Source of the DNA: Actinoplanes auranticolor
Lineage (GTDB): Bacteria; Actinomycetota; Actinomycetes; Mycobacteriales; Micromonosporaceae
Length of the DNA stretch: 64,000 nucleotides
Assembly (NCBI RefSeq): GCF_018332655.1
Contig: NZ_BOQL01000063.1
Coordinates: 1-64,000, forward strand
Reading direction: 5' to 3'
Part shown: positions 32,622-43,893 of the stretch, piece by piece
Position numbering within the stretch: position 1 is the first letter of the stretch
How the letters are laid out: every line of letters starts with the position of its first letter
Position numbers and translations under genes: made by a program
The notes under the pieces: model-generated
What the model saw: only the letters and a program-made list of their open reading frames with translations
Database searches by the model: none
Told to the model about the DNA's origin: nothing

Positions 32622-35600
32622 TCAGGTCAGGCCGGCGACGAAGACCGCGACCGAGCGGGCCGGCACCGTCAGCGTGCCCCCCTCAGCCGTAGCCGTCCGC
32701 ACCACGGGATCCGCCGAAGCCACCAACTCCGGATGCAACTCCAGCGGCACACCCACCAACGCGGGCACGTGCTGCGTCGTCGCCGCCCCGGTCGCGTTGA
32801 AGACCGCCACCACGGTCCTCCAGCGCTGATCCAACCCGGTCCCGTCCAGACACATCACGATCACCCCGGGGCTCTCGTGCGGCCCGCCCAGCGGGAACGT
32901 CAGCCTTCGCTGGACCTCGTCGGCCGTGGGCAAGCCGAACACCGGTGACGAGCGGCGGATGCGCAGCAGTTCGGCGTAGCGGGCCGCGGTCATGTCCATG
33001 ATCTCCGCCGACGGGACCAGCGCCGGGTCCGCCAGCAGCGGGCGGGCCCACGGCCACTTGTCCTCGTTGTCCGGCGCCGGGGGCAGGCCCACGCCGAAAC
33101 CGTTGCCGTCGGCGCCGTTCCAGCGGATCTGGTTGAACCAGTCACCGGAGTCGTAGGAGTTGCGGTCCAGCGACTTGGAACGCAGGCGTTCCGTGCCGAG
33201 CGCCACGAAGCCGACCCCCTGGCCGAGCACCACCAGGGACAGGGCCAGCACCTGCATGCGGGCGCGGTCGATCATCGACAGGGACTGCGGCAGCTTGAAG
33301 GCCATCGCGTCGTAGAGGATCTCGTTGTCGTGGGCGTCCACGTAGGTGACGCATTCGCCCGGGGCGGCCGCATACCCGCTGGGTGAGCCGTTGTAGTCGA
33401 TCTGCGCCCCGCTGTGCTCGGCGCCGGTGTGGGTGACGAACCGGTACGTCGCCAGGGCCCCCGACAGGCCGACCTTGATCCGGTCGTGCACGGACAGCGG
33501 GGTGGCCGCGCCCAGCCCGGTGGCGAACCCCTGCTCCGACGGGTCGTCGCCGAAGGAGCCGCCGCCGCGGACCGCGTCCCGCAACCGGTCGTTGAACGTG
33601 CCGATCCCGGTGCCCGCCATGTTGACCTGGGTCGCCTGCACGAACCGGGCGTCGTACGCGATCTCGCCGAAGTTCCAGCCCTCGCCGTACAGGTAGATGT
33701 CGGGGTCGATGTGGTCGAGGGTGACCCGGGTCTCCAGGATGTTGGCCCGCGGGTGGTGGCCCATCAGGTCGAAGCGGAAGCCGTCCACTTTGTGGTCGCG
33801 GGCCCAGGTGACGATCGAGTCGACGACCAGCCGGCCCATCATCATGTGCTCGGGCGCGGTGTTGGAGCAGCAGGTGGACTCGGCGACCGTGCCGTCGTCG
33901 AGCAGCCGGTGGTAGTAGCCGGGGACGATCCGGTCGAGCACGCTGAACGGCGCGAGCCCGTCGGCCATCGTGTGGTTGTAGACCACGTCCATGATCACTC
34001 GCAGGCCGGCCGCGTTGAGCGCGGCGACCATGGCCCGGAACTCCAGGATGCGGGCGCTGCCGGCCGGCTCGACGGCGAAGCTGCCCTCCGGGGTCGTGTA
34101 GTGCAGCGGGTCGTACCCCCAGTTGAAGCCGTCCTCGGCGGCGACCGCCAGGACGGCGCGCTGCTGCTCGGGTGAGTCCGGCGGGAGGGCGGCGAGGTCG
34201 CACCGGGGCACCGACTGGTCGGCGCGGCGGTCCGGCACGGTCGCGTAGTCGAAGGCGGGCAGCAGGTGCACGTGGGTGAGCCCGGCGTCGGCCAGCATCC
34301 GCAGGTGCCGCATCCCGGCCGAGTCGTCGCGGGTGAACGCCAGGTAGGTGCCGCGCTGCTCGGGCGGCACGGTGGTGTCGGCGATGGAGAAGTCGCGGAC
34401 GTGCACCTCGGCGATCTGCATCCGGGCGGGGGCGACAGCCGGCGGCTTGACCAGACTCGTCCAGCCCGGCGGCATGAGCGCCGGGTCGTCGAGGTCGACG
34501 AGCTGGCTGTGCGTGGAGTCGACCGACAGCGAGATCGAGTAGGGATCGGTGACGGTGCCGGTCACGACGCGCTGGGCCGCCGGGTGCCACACCTCGACGC
34601 GGAAGCGGTAGTAGCGGCCGAGCCACTTGCGTTTGCCGGCGATCGACCAGACACCGGTCAGCGCGTCGCGGTCCATCGGCAGGACCTTCGGCTCGTCGTC
34701 GCCCGGGGTGCGGGAGAGCTCCAGAGCCACGGTGCGGGCGGTGGGCGCCCATACGGCGATGGTCGGCCGCTCCTCGTCCATGATCACGCCGAGCTCGGCG
34801 TCGGCGGCGTCGGCGTACAGGTCGTCGAGCACGCCGGGCAGCTGCACCGCGGTCAGGGCCGTGACCCGGCCGGCGTGGTCGCGGCCGACCGCCAGCAGCT
34901 GCCCGCGCAGCAGATAGCCCAGCGCGGCGTCGCCCAGCTCGGGCACCGCGAAGGCGCGGTAGGCCCGCAAATGCGGGAAGTGCCGGCTCTGGGCCTGGAA
35001 CAGGCCGCCGGGGCGCGGGGTCAGCGGCAGGATGGTGCGCTCGCCGGTCAGCTCGTCGCCGTCGCGGCGCAGGCCGCCGTCCGGCGCCGCGACCAGCGCG
35101 AAGCTCTCGGCCCGGTCGGCGAGGTGCGGCGGCAGGGCCAGCGTGGTGCGGTCGAGGAAGACCGCGAGGGCGCGGGCCGGGTCCAGCTCCGGGCCGAGCG
35201 AGCGTACGTCGGGCAGCACCGGCGCCGTGGTGCCGGCGAGCAGCCACACCTCACGCCCGGCGGTCAGGTCGAGCCGTTGGTCGTCGGGGAGATCCTTGGC
35301 GTCGCCCCGGTGCAGCACGAAGCGCAGCCCGGCGGCGTCCGGCCGGACCGGCACCCGGAACACCGCACCGAAGGCGTCGTACGCGGCCGGTCCCAGCGGT
35401 GCGTGCCAGTGCGGCTTGGCCGGGGTGCCCTCCCAGGCGTGCACGCCCCAGCCGTCGTAGTCGCCGTCGGCCCGCCGATAGTGGATCACCGCGAAGTCGT
35501 CCTCGGCGGGGACCTCGGTGGTGTGTCCGGCCGCGGCGGCGCTGGAGTAGACCGCCGGGTCGCCGGGGCGCAGCCAGATCTGCGGGGTGACAGCCGGGTC

Positions 35601-35891
35601 GACGTGCCGGTCGGCGGCCACGTCCTTGGCGCCGGTGTGGTCGACCACCAGGAAGCCGACCTCGCGGGCCGTGTCGGCCAGCCGCACCCAGGCGAAGCGG
35701 CCGTAGGAATCCTCGCCGGCGAACGGGTGCCCGCCCGGGAAGCCGGTGATCGCGTCCGCGGCGATGTCGCCCCAGGCGTGCAGTGACCAGTCGCCGTAGC
35801 CCTCGTCCTCGCGCCGGTAGTGCACGACCAGCCATTGCGGCCTGCTGAGCTTGGTCGGTGCCTCAGGCGAGGCCATCTCGATCGTGGTCAC
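32622..35891 (-). CDS. pulA: Pullulanase (alpha-1,6-glucosidase, GH13)
   Basis: A 1089-residue protein. The start is GTG 35891, with ATG 35876 possible. Two N-terminal pullulanase-associated carbohydrate modules (about 18-120 and 132-230; both begin VVHYRRED or VIHYRRAD) are followed by a CBM48-like module (VWAPTARTVALEL) and the GH13 barrel: MDVVYNHT, GFRFDLMGHHP (nucleophile Asp near 707), YLYGEGWNFGE (acid Glu near 736) and YVDAHDNEILYD. No signal peptide is visible, so it is probably a cytoplasmic glycogen/limit-dextrin debranching enzyme. Confidence 0.92.
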   Translation of the reverse strand: MTTIEMASPEAPTKLSRPQWLVVHYRREDEGYGDWSLHAWGDIAADAITGFPGGHPFAGEDSYGRFAWVRLADTAREVGFLVVDHTGAKDVAADRHVDPAVTPQIWLRPGDPAVYSSAAAAGHTTEVPAEDDFAVIHYRRADGDYDGWGVHAWEGTPAKPHWHAPLGPAAYDAFGAVFRVPVRPDAAGLRFVLHRGDAKDLPDDQRLDLTAGREVWLLAGTTAPVLPDVRSLGPELDPARALAVFLDRTTLALPPHLADRAESFALVAAPDGGLRRDGDELTGERTILPLTPRPGGLFQAQSRHFPHLRAYRAFAVPELGDAALGYLLRGQLLAVGRDHAGRVTALTAVQLPGVLDDLYADAADAELGVIMDEERPTIAVWAPTARTVALELSRTPGDDEPKVLPMDRDALTGVWSIAGKRKWLGRYYRFRVEVWHPAAQRVVTGTVTDPYSISLSVDSTHSQLVDLDDPALMPPGWTSLVKPPAVAPARMQIAEVHVRDFSIADTTVPPEQRGTYLAFTRDDSAGMRHLRMLADAGLTHVHLLPAFDYATVPDRRADQSVPRCDLAALPPDSPEQQRAVLAVAAEDGFNWGYDPLHYTTPEGSFAVEPAGSARILEFRAMVAALNAAGLRVIMDVVYNHTMADGLAPFSVLDRIVPGYYHRLLDDGTVAESTCCSNTAPEHMMMGRLVVDSIVTWARDHKVDGFRFDLMGHHPRANILETRVTLDHIDPDIYLYGEGWNFGEIAYDARFVQATQVNMAGTGIGTFNDRLRDAVRGGGSFGDDPSEQGFATGLGAATPLSVHDRIKVGLSGALATYRFVTHTGAEHSGAQIDYNGSPSGYAAAPGECVTYVDAHDNEILYDAMAFKLPQSLSMIDRARMQVLALSLVVLGQGVGFVALGTERLRSKSLDRNSYDSGDWFNQIRWNGADGNGFGVGLPPAPDNEDKWPWARPLLADPALVPSAEIMDMTAARYAELLRIRRSSPVFGLPTADEVQRRLTFPLGGPHESPGVIVMCLDGTGLDQRWRTVVAVFNATGAATTQHVPALVGVPLELHPELVASADPVVRTATAEGGTLTVPARSVAVFVAGLT

Positions 35892-35922
35892 CCGGACATG
35901 ATGGCACCGGGGTACGTCAGTT

Positions 35923-36312
35923 TCAGTGCGTCGCGATGACCGTGGTGATCCGCGGGCCGCTCGCGTCGACGCGGATCAGGTAGCGGTAGCTCTCGCCGGG
36001 CACCGCGTTGCCGAGGCTGTCGAGGTACTCCCACTCGACGGCGACCATCGCCAGCGCCGGGCTGAGCCGCTGCACATCGCGCAGCTGGGCGTGCGCGGCG
36101 ACGATCTGCTGCTCCTTGTACGCCGGCGCGGCACCGAGGAACGACAGGGCCACCGCCGCCGGCGAGGCGAAGGTGAAGCTGTACGAGTCGGAGACCACCA
36201 TGCCCGGCAGCGCGTAACACCCGGCCACCGCCGACACATCGCCCCTGGTCAGGGCGGAGCCGTAACGGTCGAAGAAGTCCGTCAGGTGCTCCAGATCCGT
36301 GGGTGCCTGCAC
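35923..36312 (-). CDS. NTF2/SnoaL-like protein
   Basis: A 129-residue single-domain protein from GTG 36312. LEHLTDFFDRYGSALTRGDVSAVAGCYALPGMVVSDSYS is the typical first helices and cone opening of SnoaL-like folds, and VAVEWEYLDSLGN and GESYRYLIRV form the sheet. These act as small-molecule isomerases/hydrolases or as accessory domains. No catalytic residues can be assigned. It is divergent from acn. Confidence 0.75.
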   Translation of the reverse strand: MQAPTDLEHLTDFFDRYGSALTRGDVSAVAGCYALPGMVVSDSYSFTFASPAAVALSFLGAAPAYKEQQIVAAHAQLRDVQRLSPALAMVAVEWEYLDSLGNAVPGESYRYLIRVDASGPRITTVIATH

Positions 36313-36329
36313 GGGACGTGCAGTTCCCG

Positions 36330-36346
36330 TTGATCATGAGGATCAA
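36330..36346. promoter_or_regulatory. Inverted repeat upstream of the NTF2-like gene
   Basis: TTGATC (36330-36335) and GATCAA (36341-36346) are separated by 5 nt, 18 bp upstream of the NTF2-like start. It could be an operator. The same arms with a 3-nt spacer occur at 56554-56568, next to the ABC-F stop. Confidence 0.3.
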
Positions 36347-36374
36347 ACCTCGGACCCGGGTTGCACCGGATAAC

Positions 36375-36394
36375 AAGACGGACGTACGGTTTAC
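36375..36394. promoter_or_regulatory. Candidate AcnR operator upstream of acn
   Basis: AAGACGGACGTACGGTTTAC matches the sequence at 42300-42319 upstream of acnR at 16 of 20 positions, including the CGTACG palindrome core. It lies 106 bp before the acn start. AcnR of Corynebacterium represses acn through an imperfect GTAC-containing inverted repeat, so this is a good candidate site. Confidence 0.55.
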
Positions 36395-36412
36395 GGAAGA
36401 CGTGAACCCTGA

Positions 36413-36428
36413 GTTAGGACAACCTAAC
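36413..36428. promoter_or_regulatory. Perfect dyad GTTAGG-N4-CCTAAC in the acn leader
   Basis: A 16-bp element with perfect 6-bp arms lies 72 bp before the acn start. It recalls half-sites of DtxR/IdeR iron boxes (TTAGG...CCTAA), but the spacing is 5 bp shorter than in the 19-bp iron box. It may be the site of a second acn regulator. Confidence 0.35.
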
Positions 36429-36500
36429 CGGCGGGCGGCCGTCACCGGTGGGACAGACTGATGAGGACTACTCACGGTCGCTGGGTGTGAAGGAGATGAC

Positions 36501-39287
<2,787 letters not shown>

Positions 39288-39305
39288 CGACCCGGATGTG
39301 CTGAA

Positions 39306-39341
39306 GAACACCCCGTCATCCCCGAGGATGGCGGGGTGTTC
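39306..39341 (+). terminator. Terminator of acn
   Basis: GAACACCCCGTCATCC (39306-39321) and GGATGGCGGGGTGTTC (39326-39341) form a 16-bp stem with a single G-T wobble around a 4-nt loop. It begins 19 bp after the acn stop. No long U-tract follows, which is usual in high-GC actinobacteria. Confidence 0.85.
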
Positions 39342-39390
39342 TGACGTATGCGGCACACGTTTCGAAACATGGGTGTTGCACGCTGACCTC

Positions 39391-40137
39391 ATGGAGATCC
39401 TGCTGCTGGCCACCCGTCCCGGCGCTGCCGCGGAGGATCGCGCGCTGCCGGCGCTCGATCTGCTGCGGCACTCGCTGCGGGTCGGCACCTACGACGTCCA
39501 GTCCCTACTGTCCGGCCCCGACCCCGACGTCGTCCTGGTGGACGCGCGCCGTGAGCTGCTCGAGGCCCGTGACCTGTGCCGGATGCTGCGCACCACCGGG
39601 CTGCGAGTGCCACTGCTGGCCGTCGTCGAGGAGGCCGGCCTGATCGCGATGGCCGCCGACTGGGGACTGGACGACGTCCTGCTGTCCGGGGCCGGACCGG
39701 CCGAGGTCGAGGCCCGGCTGCGGATGACCACCGGCCGCGTCTCCGGCGGCACCGCGGGCGGCAGCGGCAGCACGGTGAACGCCGGCGAGCTGGCCATCGA
39801 CCCGCAGACCTACTCCGCCCGGCTCAAGGGCCGTCAGCTCGACCTCACCTACAAGGAGTTCGAGCTGCTCAAGTTCCTGGCCCAGCACCCCGGCCGGGTG
39901 TTCAGCCGGGACCAGCTGCTGCGCGAGGTGTGGGGCTTCGACTACTTCGGCGGCCACCGCACGGTCGACGTGCACGTCCGCCGGCTGCGGGCCAAGCTCG
40001 GCAGCGAGTACGAATGCATGATCGGCACGGTCCGGCAGGTCGGCTACAAGCTGGTGCTGCCGCCGCAGCAGAGTCCCCGGATGCTCAGTGGCGACTGGGC
40101 CGAGCCGGTCGCACCGCGCGTGCCGCTTGATCTGTGA
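39391..40137 (+). CDS. GlnR-type winged-helix regulator (atypical OmpR family)
   Basis: A 248-residue protein with the layout of actinobacterial GlnR. The degenerate receiver (MEILLLATRPG ... DVVLVDARRELLEARDLCRMLRTTGL, ADWGLDDVLLSGAGPAEVEARLR) lacks the full acidic pocket, and the OmpR-type winged helix has LDLTYKEFELLKFLAQHPGRVFSRDQLLREVWG and RTVDVHVRRLRAKLG. GlnR-type proteins control nitrogen and carbon genes without a partner kinase. Whether this copy is GlnR itself or a paralogue cannot be decided. It is next to acn, a link between TCA flux and nitrogen control. Confidence 0.85.
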   Translation: MEILLLATRPGAAAEDRALPALDLLRHSLRVGTYDVQSLLSGPDPDVVLVDARRELLEARDLCRMLRTTGLRVPLLAVVEEAGLIAMAADWGLDDVLLSGAGPAEVEARLRMTTGRVSGGTAGGSGSTVNAGELAIDPQTYSARLKGRQLDLTYKEFELLKFLAQHPGRVFSRDQLLREVWGFDYFGGHRTVDVHVRRLRAKLGSEYECMIGTVRQVGYKLVLPPQQSPRMLSGDWAEPVAPRVPLDL

Positions 40138-40161
40138 AAGCCGTATGCGAGGCTCTAGGTC

Positions 40162-40407
40162 ATGGATGACAACACTGTGCTGGGCCGGATCAACGGCCTG
40201 GTCGAAGAGGAGCACAAGCTCCGCCAGCAGTTGAGCCGCGGCGAGATCAGCAGCGACGAGGAGCACGCCAAGCTCAAGGAGCTCGAGGAGTCGCTGGACC
40301 AGTGCTGGGACCTGCTGCGCCGGCGGCGCGCTGCCCGGGAGTTCGGCAACGACCCGGACAGCGAGAAGGCCCACAGCACCAGCGAGGTCGAGGGCTACCT
40401 CCAGTGA
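40162..40407 (+). CDS. DUF2630 family protein
   Basis: An 81-residue, highly charged helical protein: NTVLGRINGLVEEEHKLRQQL, DEEHAKLKELEESLDQCWDLLRRRRAAREFG and NDPDSEKAHSTSEVEGYLQ. This is the complete DUF2630 pattern, a small actinobacterial family of unknown function predicted to form a coiled coil. It follows the GlnR-type gene by 24 bp and probably shares its transcript. Confidence 0.9.
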   Translation: MDDNTVLGRINGLVEEEHKLRQQLSRGEISSDEEHAKLKELEESLDQCWDLLRRRRAAREFGNDPDSEKAHSTSEVEGYLQ

Positions 40408-40413
40408 CGCGGC

Positions 40414-40454
40414 CCCGGCCGCGGCCACCGCTTGTCCGGCGGCCGCGGTCCGGG
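40414..40454. terminator. Bidirectional terminator between DUF2630 and RIO-kinase genes
   Basis: CCCGGCCGCGGCC (40414-40426) pairs with GGCCGCGGTCCGGG (40441-40454) with one bulged base and a 14-nt loop. It sits between two convergent genes (stops at 40407 and 40472), so it can serve both. Confidence 0.6.
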
Positions 40455-40471
40455 CGGTCCCACCCGGGCGG

Positions 40472-41389
40472 TCACAGCAGCCCCGCTTCGTAACTGAGGC
40501 TCTCGATCAGCGCATCGACGTCCACCGTCAGGCCGCGTGCGGTGAACCAGCTCGCGACGTTGCGCACGTCACGGGCCAGGAACTCCGCGCCCTGCGGGTT
40601 GGCGATCAGGTCGACGATCTGCGGCATGTCGATGATCACCAGCCGGCCCCGGTGCACCAGCGTGTTGTACGGCGACAGGTCGCCGTGCGCGATCTGGGTG
40701 CGGGCCAGCACGCTGAGCGCCTCGGTCATCTGCCGCCACAGGTCCTCGAGCCCGTCGCGGTCGGGGCGCACCTGGGCCAGCCGCGGCGCGGCCTCCCCGG
40801 TCTCCCAGTCACCGATGAACTCCAGCATCAGCTCGGTGCCGAGCAGCTGCACCGGGTACGGCACCGAGATCGTGCCGCCCTCCTGACCCACCTGCCAGAG
40901 CCGGGACAGCGCACCGAACTCGGCCGCCGCCCACTGCCCGGCGATGAGCTCCTTGCCGAAGGCGGTGCGGTTGGTCATCGCGCGCATCTCCCGGGACCGG
41001 CGCACCCGGCGGCCCTCGAGGTAGCCCGCGTCACGGTGGAAGAGGCGGTGGTCGCCGTCGCGGTACCGCTTGGCCGCGATCATGCTGATCCGGTCGGTGT
41101 CCGGCACGGCCCGCCGGACCAGGAAGACGTCCGCTTCCTTGCCGGTCTTGAGCATGCCCAGCTCGGTGTCCACCGCGGCGTGCTCGGTGCGGATCCAGTC
41201 GGGTCGCGGGTGGGGGCCGTGCAGGGCGCCGTCCCACGTCGACCAGCGGTCACCGGTCTCGGGCAGGTCGGGGTCCTCGGCCAGAGCGGGCTCGAGCTTG
41301 CCCGTCTTTACGAAGTCGGCGTCGTCGTCGTCGAACTTGCGGCGGCCGCGGCGCATGGTCGCCGGGCCGAAAGCGTCGTGCTCTCGCAC
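40472..41389 (-). CDS. RIO1-type serine/threonine kinase
   Basis: A 305-residue atypical kinase. GTG 41389 gives VREHDAFGPATMRRGRRKF; ATG 41356 is the alternative. RIO motifs present: LKTGKEADVFLV (P-loop equivalent), MIAAKRYRDGDHRLF (ATP-binding Lys), catalytic loop AHGDLSPYNTLV (Asp, Asn), and metal loop LVIIDMPQIVDL. The acidic FDDDDADF tail is typical of bacterial RIO proteins. Archaeal and eukaryotic RIO1 mature the small ribosomal subunit; the bacterial role is unclear. Confidence 0.9.
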   Translation of the reverse strand: MREHDAFGPATMRRGRRKFDDDDADFVKTGKLEPALAEDPDLPETGDRWSTWDGALHGPHPRPDWIRTEHAAVDTELGMLKTGKEADVFLVRRAVPDTDRISMIAAKRYRDGDHRLFHRDAGYLEGRRVRRSREMRAMTNRTAFGKELIAGQWAAAEFGALSRLWQVGQEGGTISVPYPVQLLGTELMLEFIGDWETGEAAPRLAQVRPDRDGLEDLWRQMTEALSVLARTQIAHGDLSPYNTLVHRGRLVIIDMPQIVDLIANPQGAEFLARDVRNVASWFTARGLTVDVDALIESLSYEAGLL

Positions 41390-41541
41390 TGGAGGGTCTC
41401 CTCGGAGAAGAAAGAAAGAACTGGAACCTGGGCATGGCGAAGGACAACGACAGCCATGAGGTTCACCCCCTTCTTCTCGAGAAACCTGCGGAGCGCGTAC
41501 GCGATGCACTCTCCCGGGCGTCACCCGGTCGCGCAACCGAA

Positions 41542-42189
41542 TTAACGGGCGGCCATCACCGCGGACAGTCCCTGGATCACATTGCCGACCACCCGGGTCG
41601 GCGCGAACCGGTTGTCGATCCAGTCCCGGCCCCGGTGCAACCACACGCTGGGTAGTCCCATCGCGGCGGCGCCCCCGATGTCCGCCTCCGGGCTGTCCCC
41701 GACGATCCAGGCGCCACCGAGGCGCATCCGGACCCGCTGGGCGGCCAGCGCGAAGATCCGCGGGTTGGGCTTGCTGACGCCGGCCTGCTCGGAGATGACC
41801 CAGTCGGCGACGTACCGGTCCAGCCCGGTGCGCCGGATCCGGGTCTCCTGCTGCTCGTGCGGGCCGTTCGTGACGACCACCGGGACCCACCCCGCGTCCC
41901 CGGCGATCTGCAGCGCACAGGCCACCAGCGGGTCGAGCCGCTCGTAGGCCAGCGGGCCCTCGTGCAGCTCCTCCAGCAGATCGATGGAGGGGATGTCGAG
42001 CTGGTAGCGGTCGCGGATCAGATCGGCCAGGTCCCACCGGGAGGTGAGGCCGTCGGCGTCGACCGACAGTAACCAGTCGAGATCGTCCTGCGGCGCCGCG
42101 ATCTCGTCGAGGAAACCTTTCGCCCACAGTCGGAACGCACCGCTGCGGTCAAGCAGGGTGTCATCCAGCGCGAGGAAGACGAGAGGCAC
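41542..42189 (-). CDS. HAD-like hydrolase with a missing nucleophile
   Basis: A 215-residue protein from GTG 42189. TACAGT (42196-42201) lies 6 nt upstream, so it is leaderless. The cap and later motifs are intact: VVVTNG (motif II Thr), SKPNPRIF (Lys) and IVGDSPEADIGGAAAMG (motif IV). In motif I, however, the usual FDLDDTL reads LALDDTL, so the nucleophilic aspartate is alanine (codon GCG). A phosphatase of this family should be dead without it. It may be a binding protein, or the motif is a sequencing or assembly error. Confidence 0.82.
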   Translation of the reverse strand: MPLVFLALDDTLLDRSGAFRLWAKGFLDEIAAPQDDLDWLLSVDADGLTSRWDLADLIRDRYQLDIPSIDLLEELHEGPLAYERLDPLVACALQIAGDAGWVPVVVTNGPHEQQETRIRRTGLDRYVADWVISEQAGVSKPNPRIFALAAQRVRMRLGGAWIVGDSPEADIGGAAAMGLPSVWLHRGRDWIDNRFAPTRVVGNVIQGLSAVMAAR

Positions 42190-42299
42190 CCGCGCACTGT
42201 ACGTGAGTGAATGCGGGCGCGGACAGTCCAACAGTGTTAACAAAGGCGAGGCCGGATGACGGATTTGGCACCATCCGAGACCGATCTCGATGGGCTGGC

Positions 42300-42319
42300 A
42301 AGCCGTACGTACGGATTGC
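42300..42319. promoter_or_regulatory. Candidate AcnR operator in its own promoter
   Basis: AAGCCGTACGTACGGATTGC includes the perfect 12-bp palindrome CCGTACGTACGG (42303-42314). It runs into TTGCAA (42316-42321), which with CACGAT (42340-42345, 18 bp away, 6 nt before the GTG) makes a plausible leaderless promoter. A 16-of-20 match lies upstream of acn. Confidence 0.55.
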
Positions 42320-42351
42320 AAGCGTCCGAACCGACGTGACACGATCGCAGC

Positions 42352-42930
42352 GTGCCCAGGGTAAGCCAGGACCAGCTCGACGCCCGCCGCCACGAGATCC
42401 TCGCGGCGGCGCGCGGGTGCTTCGCCCGATTCGGGTACGAGGGCGCCACGGTGCGCCGCCTCGAGGAGGCCACCGGCCTTTCACGTGGCGCGATTTTTCA
42501 CCACTTCCGGGACAAGGACTCGCTGTTCCTCGCCGTCGCTGAGGACGACGCCGCCGCCATGGTCGCCACCGTGCGCCGTAACGGCCTCGTCCAGGTGATG
42601 CGAGACCTGCTCGAGCAGGCGCGCACCAGCGACGGCGACACCGCCGGCTGGCTCGGCAGCCAGCTCGAGGTCTCCCGGCGGCTGCGCACCGATCCCGCCT
42701 TCGCCAAGCGCTGGGCCGAACGCTCCGCCGCGATCGCCGAGGCCACCCGCGAGCGGCTGGAACGCCAGCACGAGGCCGGGGTGCTGCGCGACGACGTGAA
42801 CGTGGAGGTGCTGACCCAGTTCCTCGAGCTGGCGTACGACGGGATGGTCCTGCACCTGGCCACCGGGCGCCCGGCGGGCGAGCTGAGCCGGGTCCTGGAC
42901 GTCGTGGAGGAAGCTGTCCGCCGGCCGTGA
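42352..42930 (+). CDS. acnR: TetR-family repressor of aconitase (AcnR)
   Basis: A 192-residue TetR protein from GTG 42352. The helix-turn-helix RHEILAAARGCFARFGYEGATVRRLEEATGLSRGAIFHHF, the DKDSLFLAVAEDDAA junction and the LEVSRRLRTDPAFAKRW core follow Corynebacterium AcnR closely by eye. Known AcnR represses acn and sits beside it. Here four genes intervene, but both promoters share a 20-bp motif. In Corynebacterium, citrate with metal relieves repression; the same ligand here would be inference. Confidence 0.88.
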   Translation: MPRVSQDQLDARRHEILAAARGCFARFGYEGATVRRLEEATGLSRGAIFHHFRDKDSLFLAVAEDDAAAMVATVRRNGLVQVMRDLLEQARTSDGDTAGWLGSQLEVSRRLRTDPAFAKRWAERSAAIAEATRERLERQHEAGVLRDDVNVEVLTQFLELAYDGMVLHLATGRPAGELSRVLDVVEEAVRRP

Positions 42931-42993
42931 CCCGAACGTTGCACTGACCTGCACAATGAGGTCCAGCAACTCGATGAGTTCGGGAGGTCGGAC

Positions 42994-43893
42994 ATGAATC
43001 TCGCGGCGCAGGGCGACACCTGGGGCATCCCCGGACCGGCTTTCCTCGTTCTCTACTTCGCCACCATCGTCGCGGTGCTGATCCTCTCCGCGATCCACCG
43101 GCGCGTCCTGTTCTCCGGCAACCGCAGCGCCCCGGTCGACCGGCTCGGCCCGCAGCAGGTCGCGTACCTCAACGGCGGCGACCAGCTCGCCGTCTACGCC
43201 TCGCTGGGTGGACTGCGCGGCGCCGGCGCCATCACCGGCGGCCCCGGCAAGACCCTGCAGCAGTCGGGCCCGATGCCCGCCGGGGCCACCCCGCTGGACT
43301 CGGCGGTCTACAACGCGGCGGGCCGGCGCATCCGGGCCCGCGACCTCACCGGTGACCAGTGGGTCGTCGCGGCGGTCCGCCAGCTGCGCGACGGCCTGGA
43401 GGCGCAGGGCCTGGCCGTCGCCCCGGCCAAGCTCAAGGCCGCCCGGGCCTGGGGCCTGGTCGGCGCGCTGGTCGTGCTGGCCGGCGTGGCCCGGCTCGTC
43501 GACGGCCTGCAGAACGACAAGCCCGTCGGCTTCCTGGTGATAGCCATCGGGGCCGCCGTCGTCCTGACCATCATCCTGCTGACCCGGAGCCGGCGCGCGA
43601 CGCGCGCAGCCGACAAGGGCCTGCGCGCCCTGCGACAGCAGCACGCCTACCTCGCACCGCACCAGTCCCCCTCGTACGCCACCTACGGCGCGACGGGCGC
43701 GGCGATGGGCGTAGCCCTCTGGGGCACCGCGACGCTCTACACGATGGACCCGGCCTTCGCCGCCGACGCGGAGGTCCAGCGCATGAACGCCTCCTCCGGC
43801 AGCGGCTCCGGCGGCGACTCGGGCAGTTCCTCGTCGTGCGGCGGCGGAGGCGGCGGCGGTGGGTGCGGCGGCGGAGGCGGGTGCGGCGGATGA
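42994..43893 (+). CDS. TIGR04222-type membrane protein with Gly/Cys tail (probable MNIO substrate)
   Basis: A 299-residue membrane protein. Helices are at about 13-33, 150-166, 178-196 and 234-250, and a cytosolic or loop domain (LGPQQVAYLNGGDQLAVYASLGGL ... about 52-130) matches the TIGR04222 region. After residue 262 the chain becomes Ser/Gly only and ends in Cys-Gly8-Cys-Gly5-Cys-Gly2 (C282, C291, C297). The stop overlaps the DUF692 oxygenase start (ATGA). MNIO enzymes modify cysteines at peptide termini, so this tail is the natural candidate target; that link is inference. Confidence 0.82.
   Translation: MNLAAQGDTWGIPGPAFLVLYFATIVAVLILSAIHRRVLFSGNRSAPVDRLGPQQVAYLNGGDQLAVYASLGGLRGAGAITGGPGKTLQQSGPMPAGATPLDSAVYNAAGRRIRARDLTGDQWVVAAVRQLRDGLEAQGLAVAPAKLKAARAWGLVGALVVLAGVARLVDGLQNDKPVGFLVIAIGAAVVLTIILLTRSRRATRAADKGLRALRQQHAYLAPHQSPSYATYGATGAAMGVALWGTATLYTMDPAFAADAEVQRMNASSGSGSGGDSGSSSSCGGGGGGGGCGGGGGCGG

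Noticed and set aside
36413..36428. Calling the acn dyad a true IdeR/DtxR iron box
   Set aside because: The arms match TTAGG/CCTAA, but the 4-nt spacer makes it 5 bp shorter than the 19-bp iron box, so only a generic operator is claimed.
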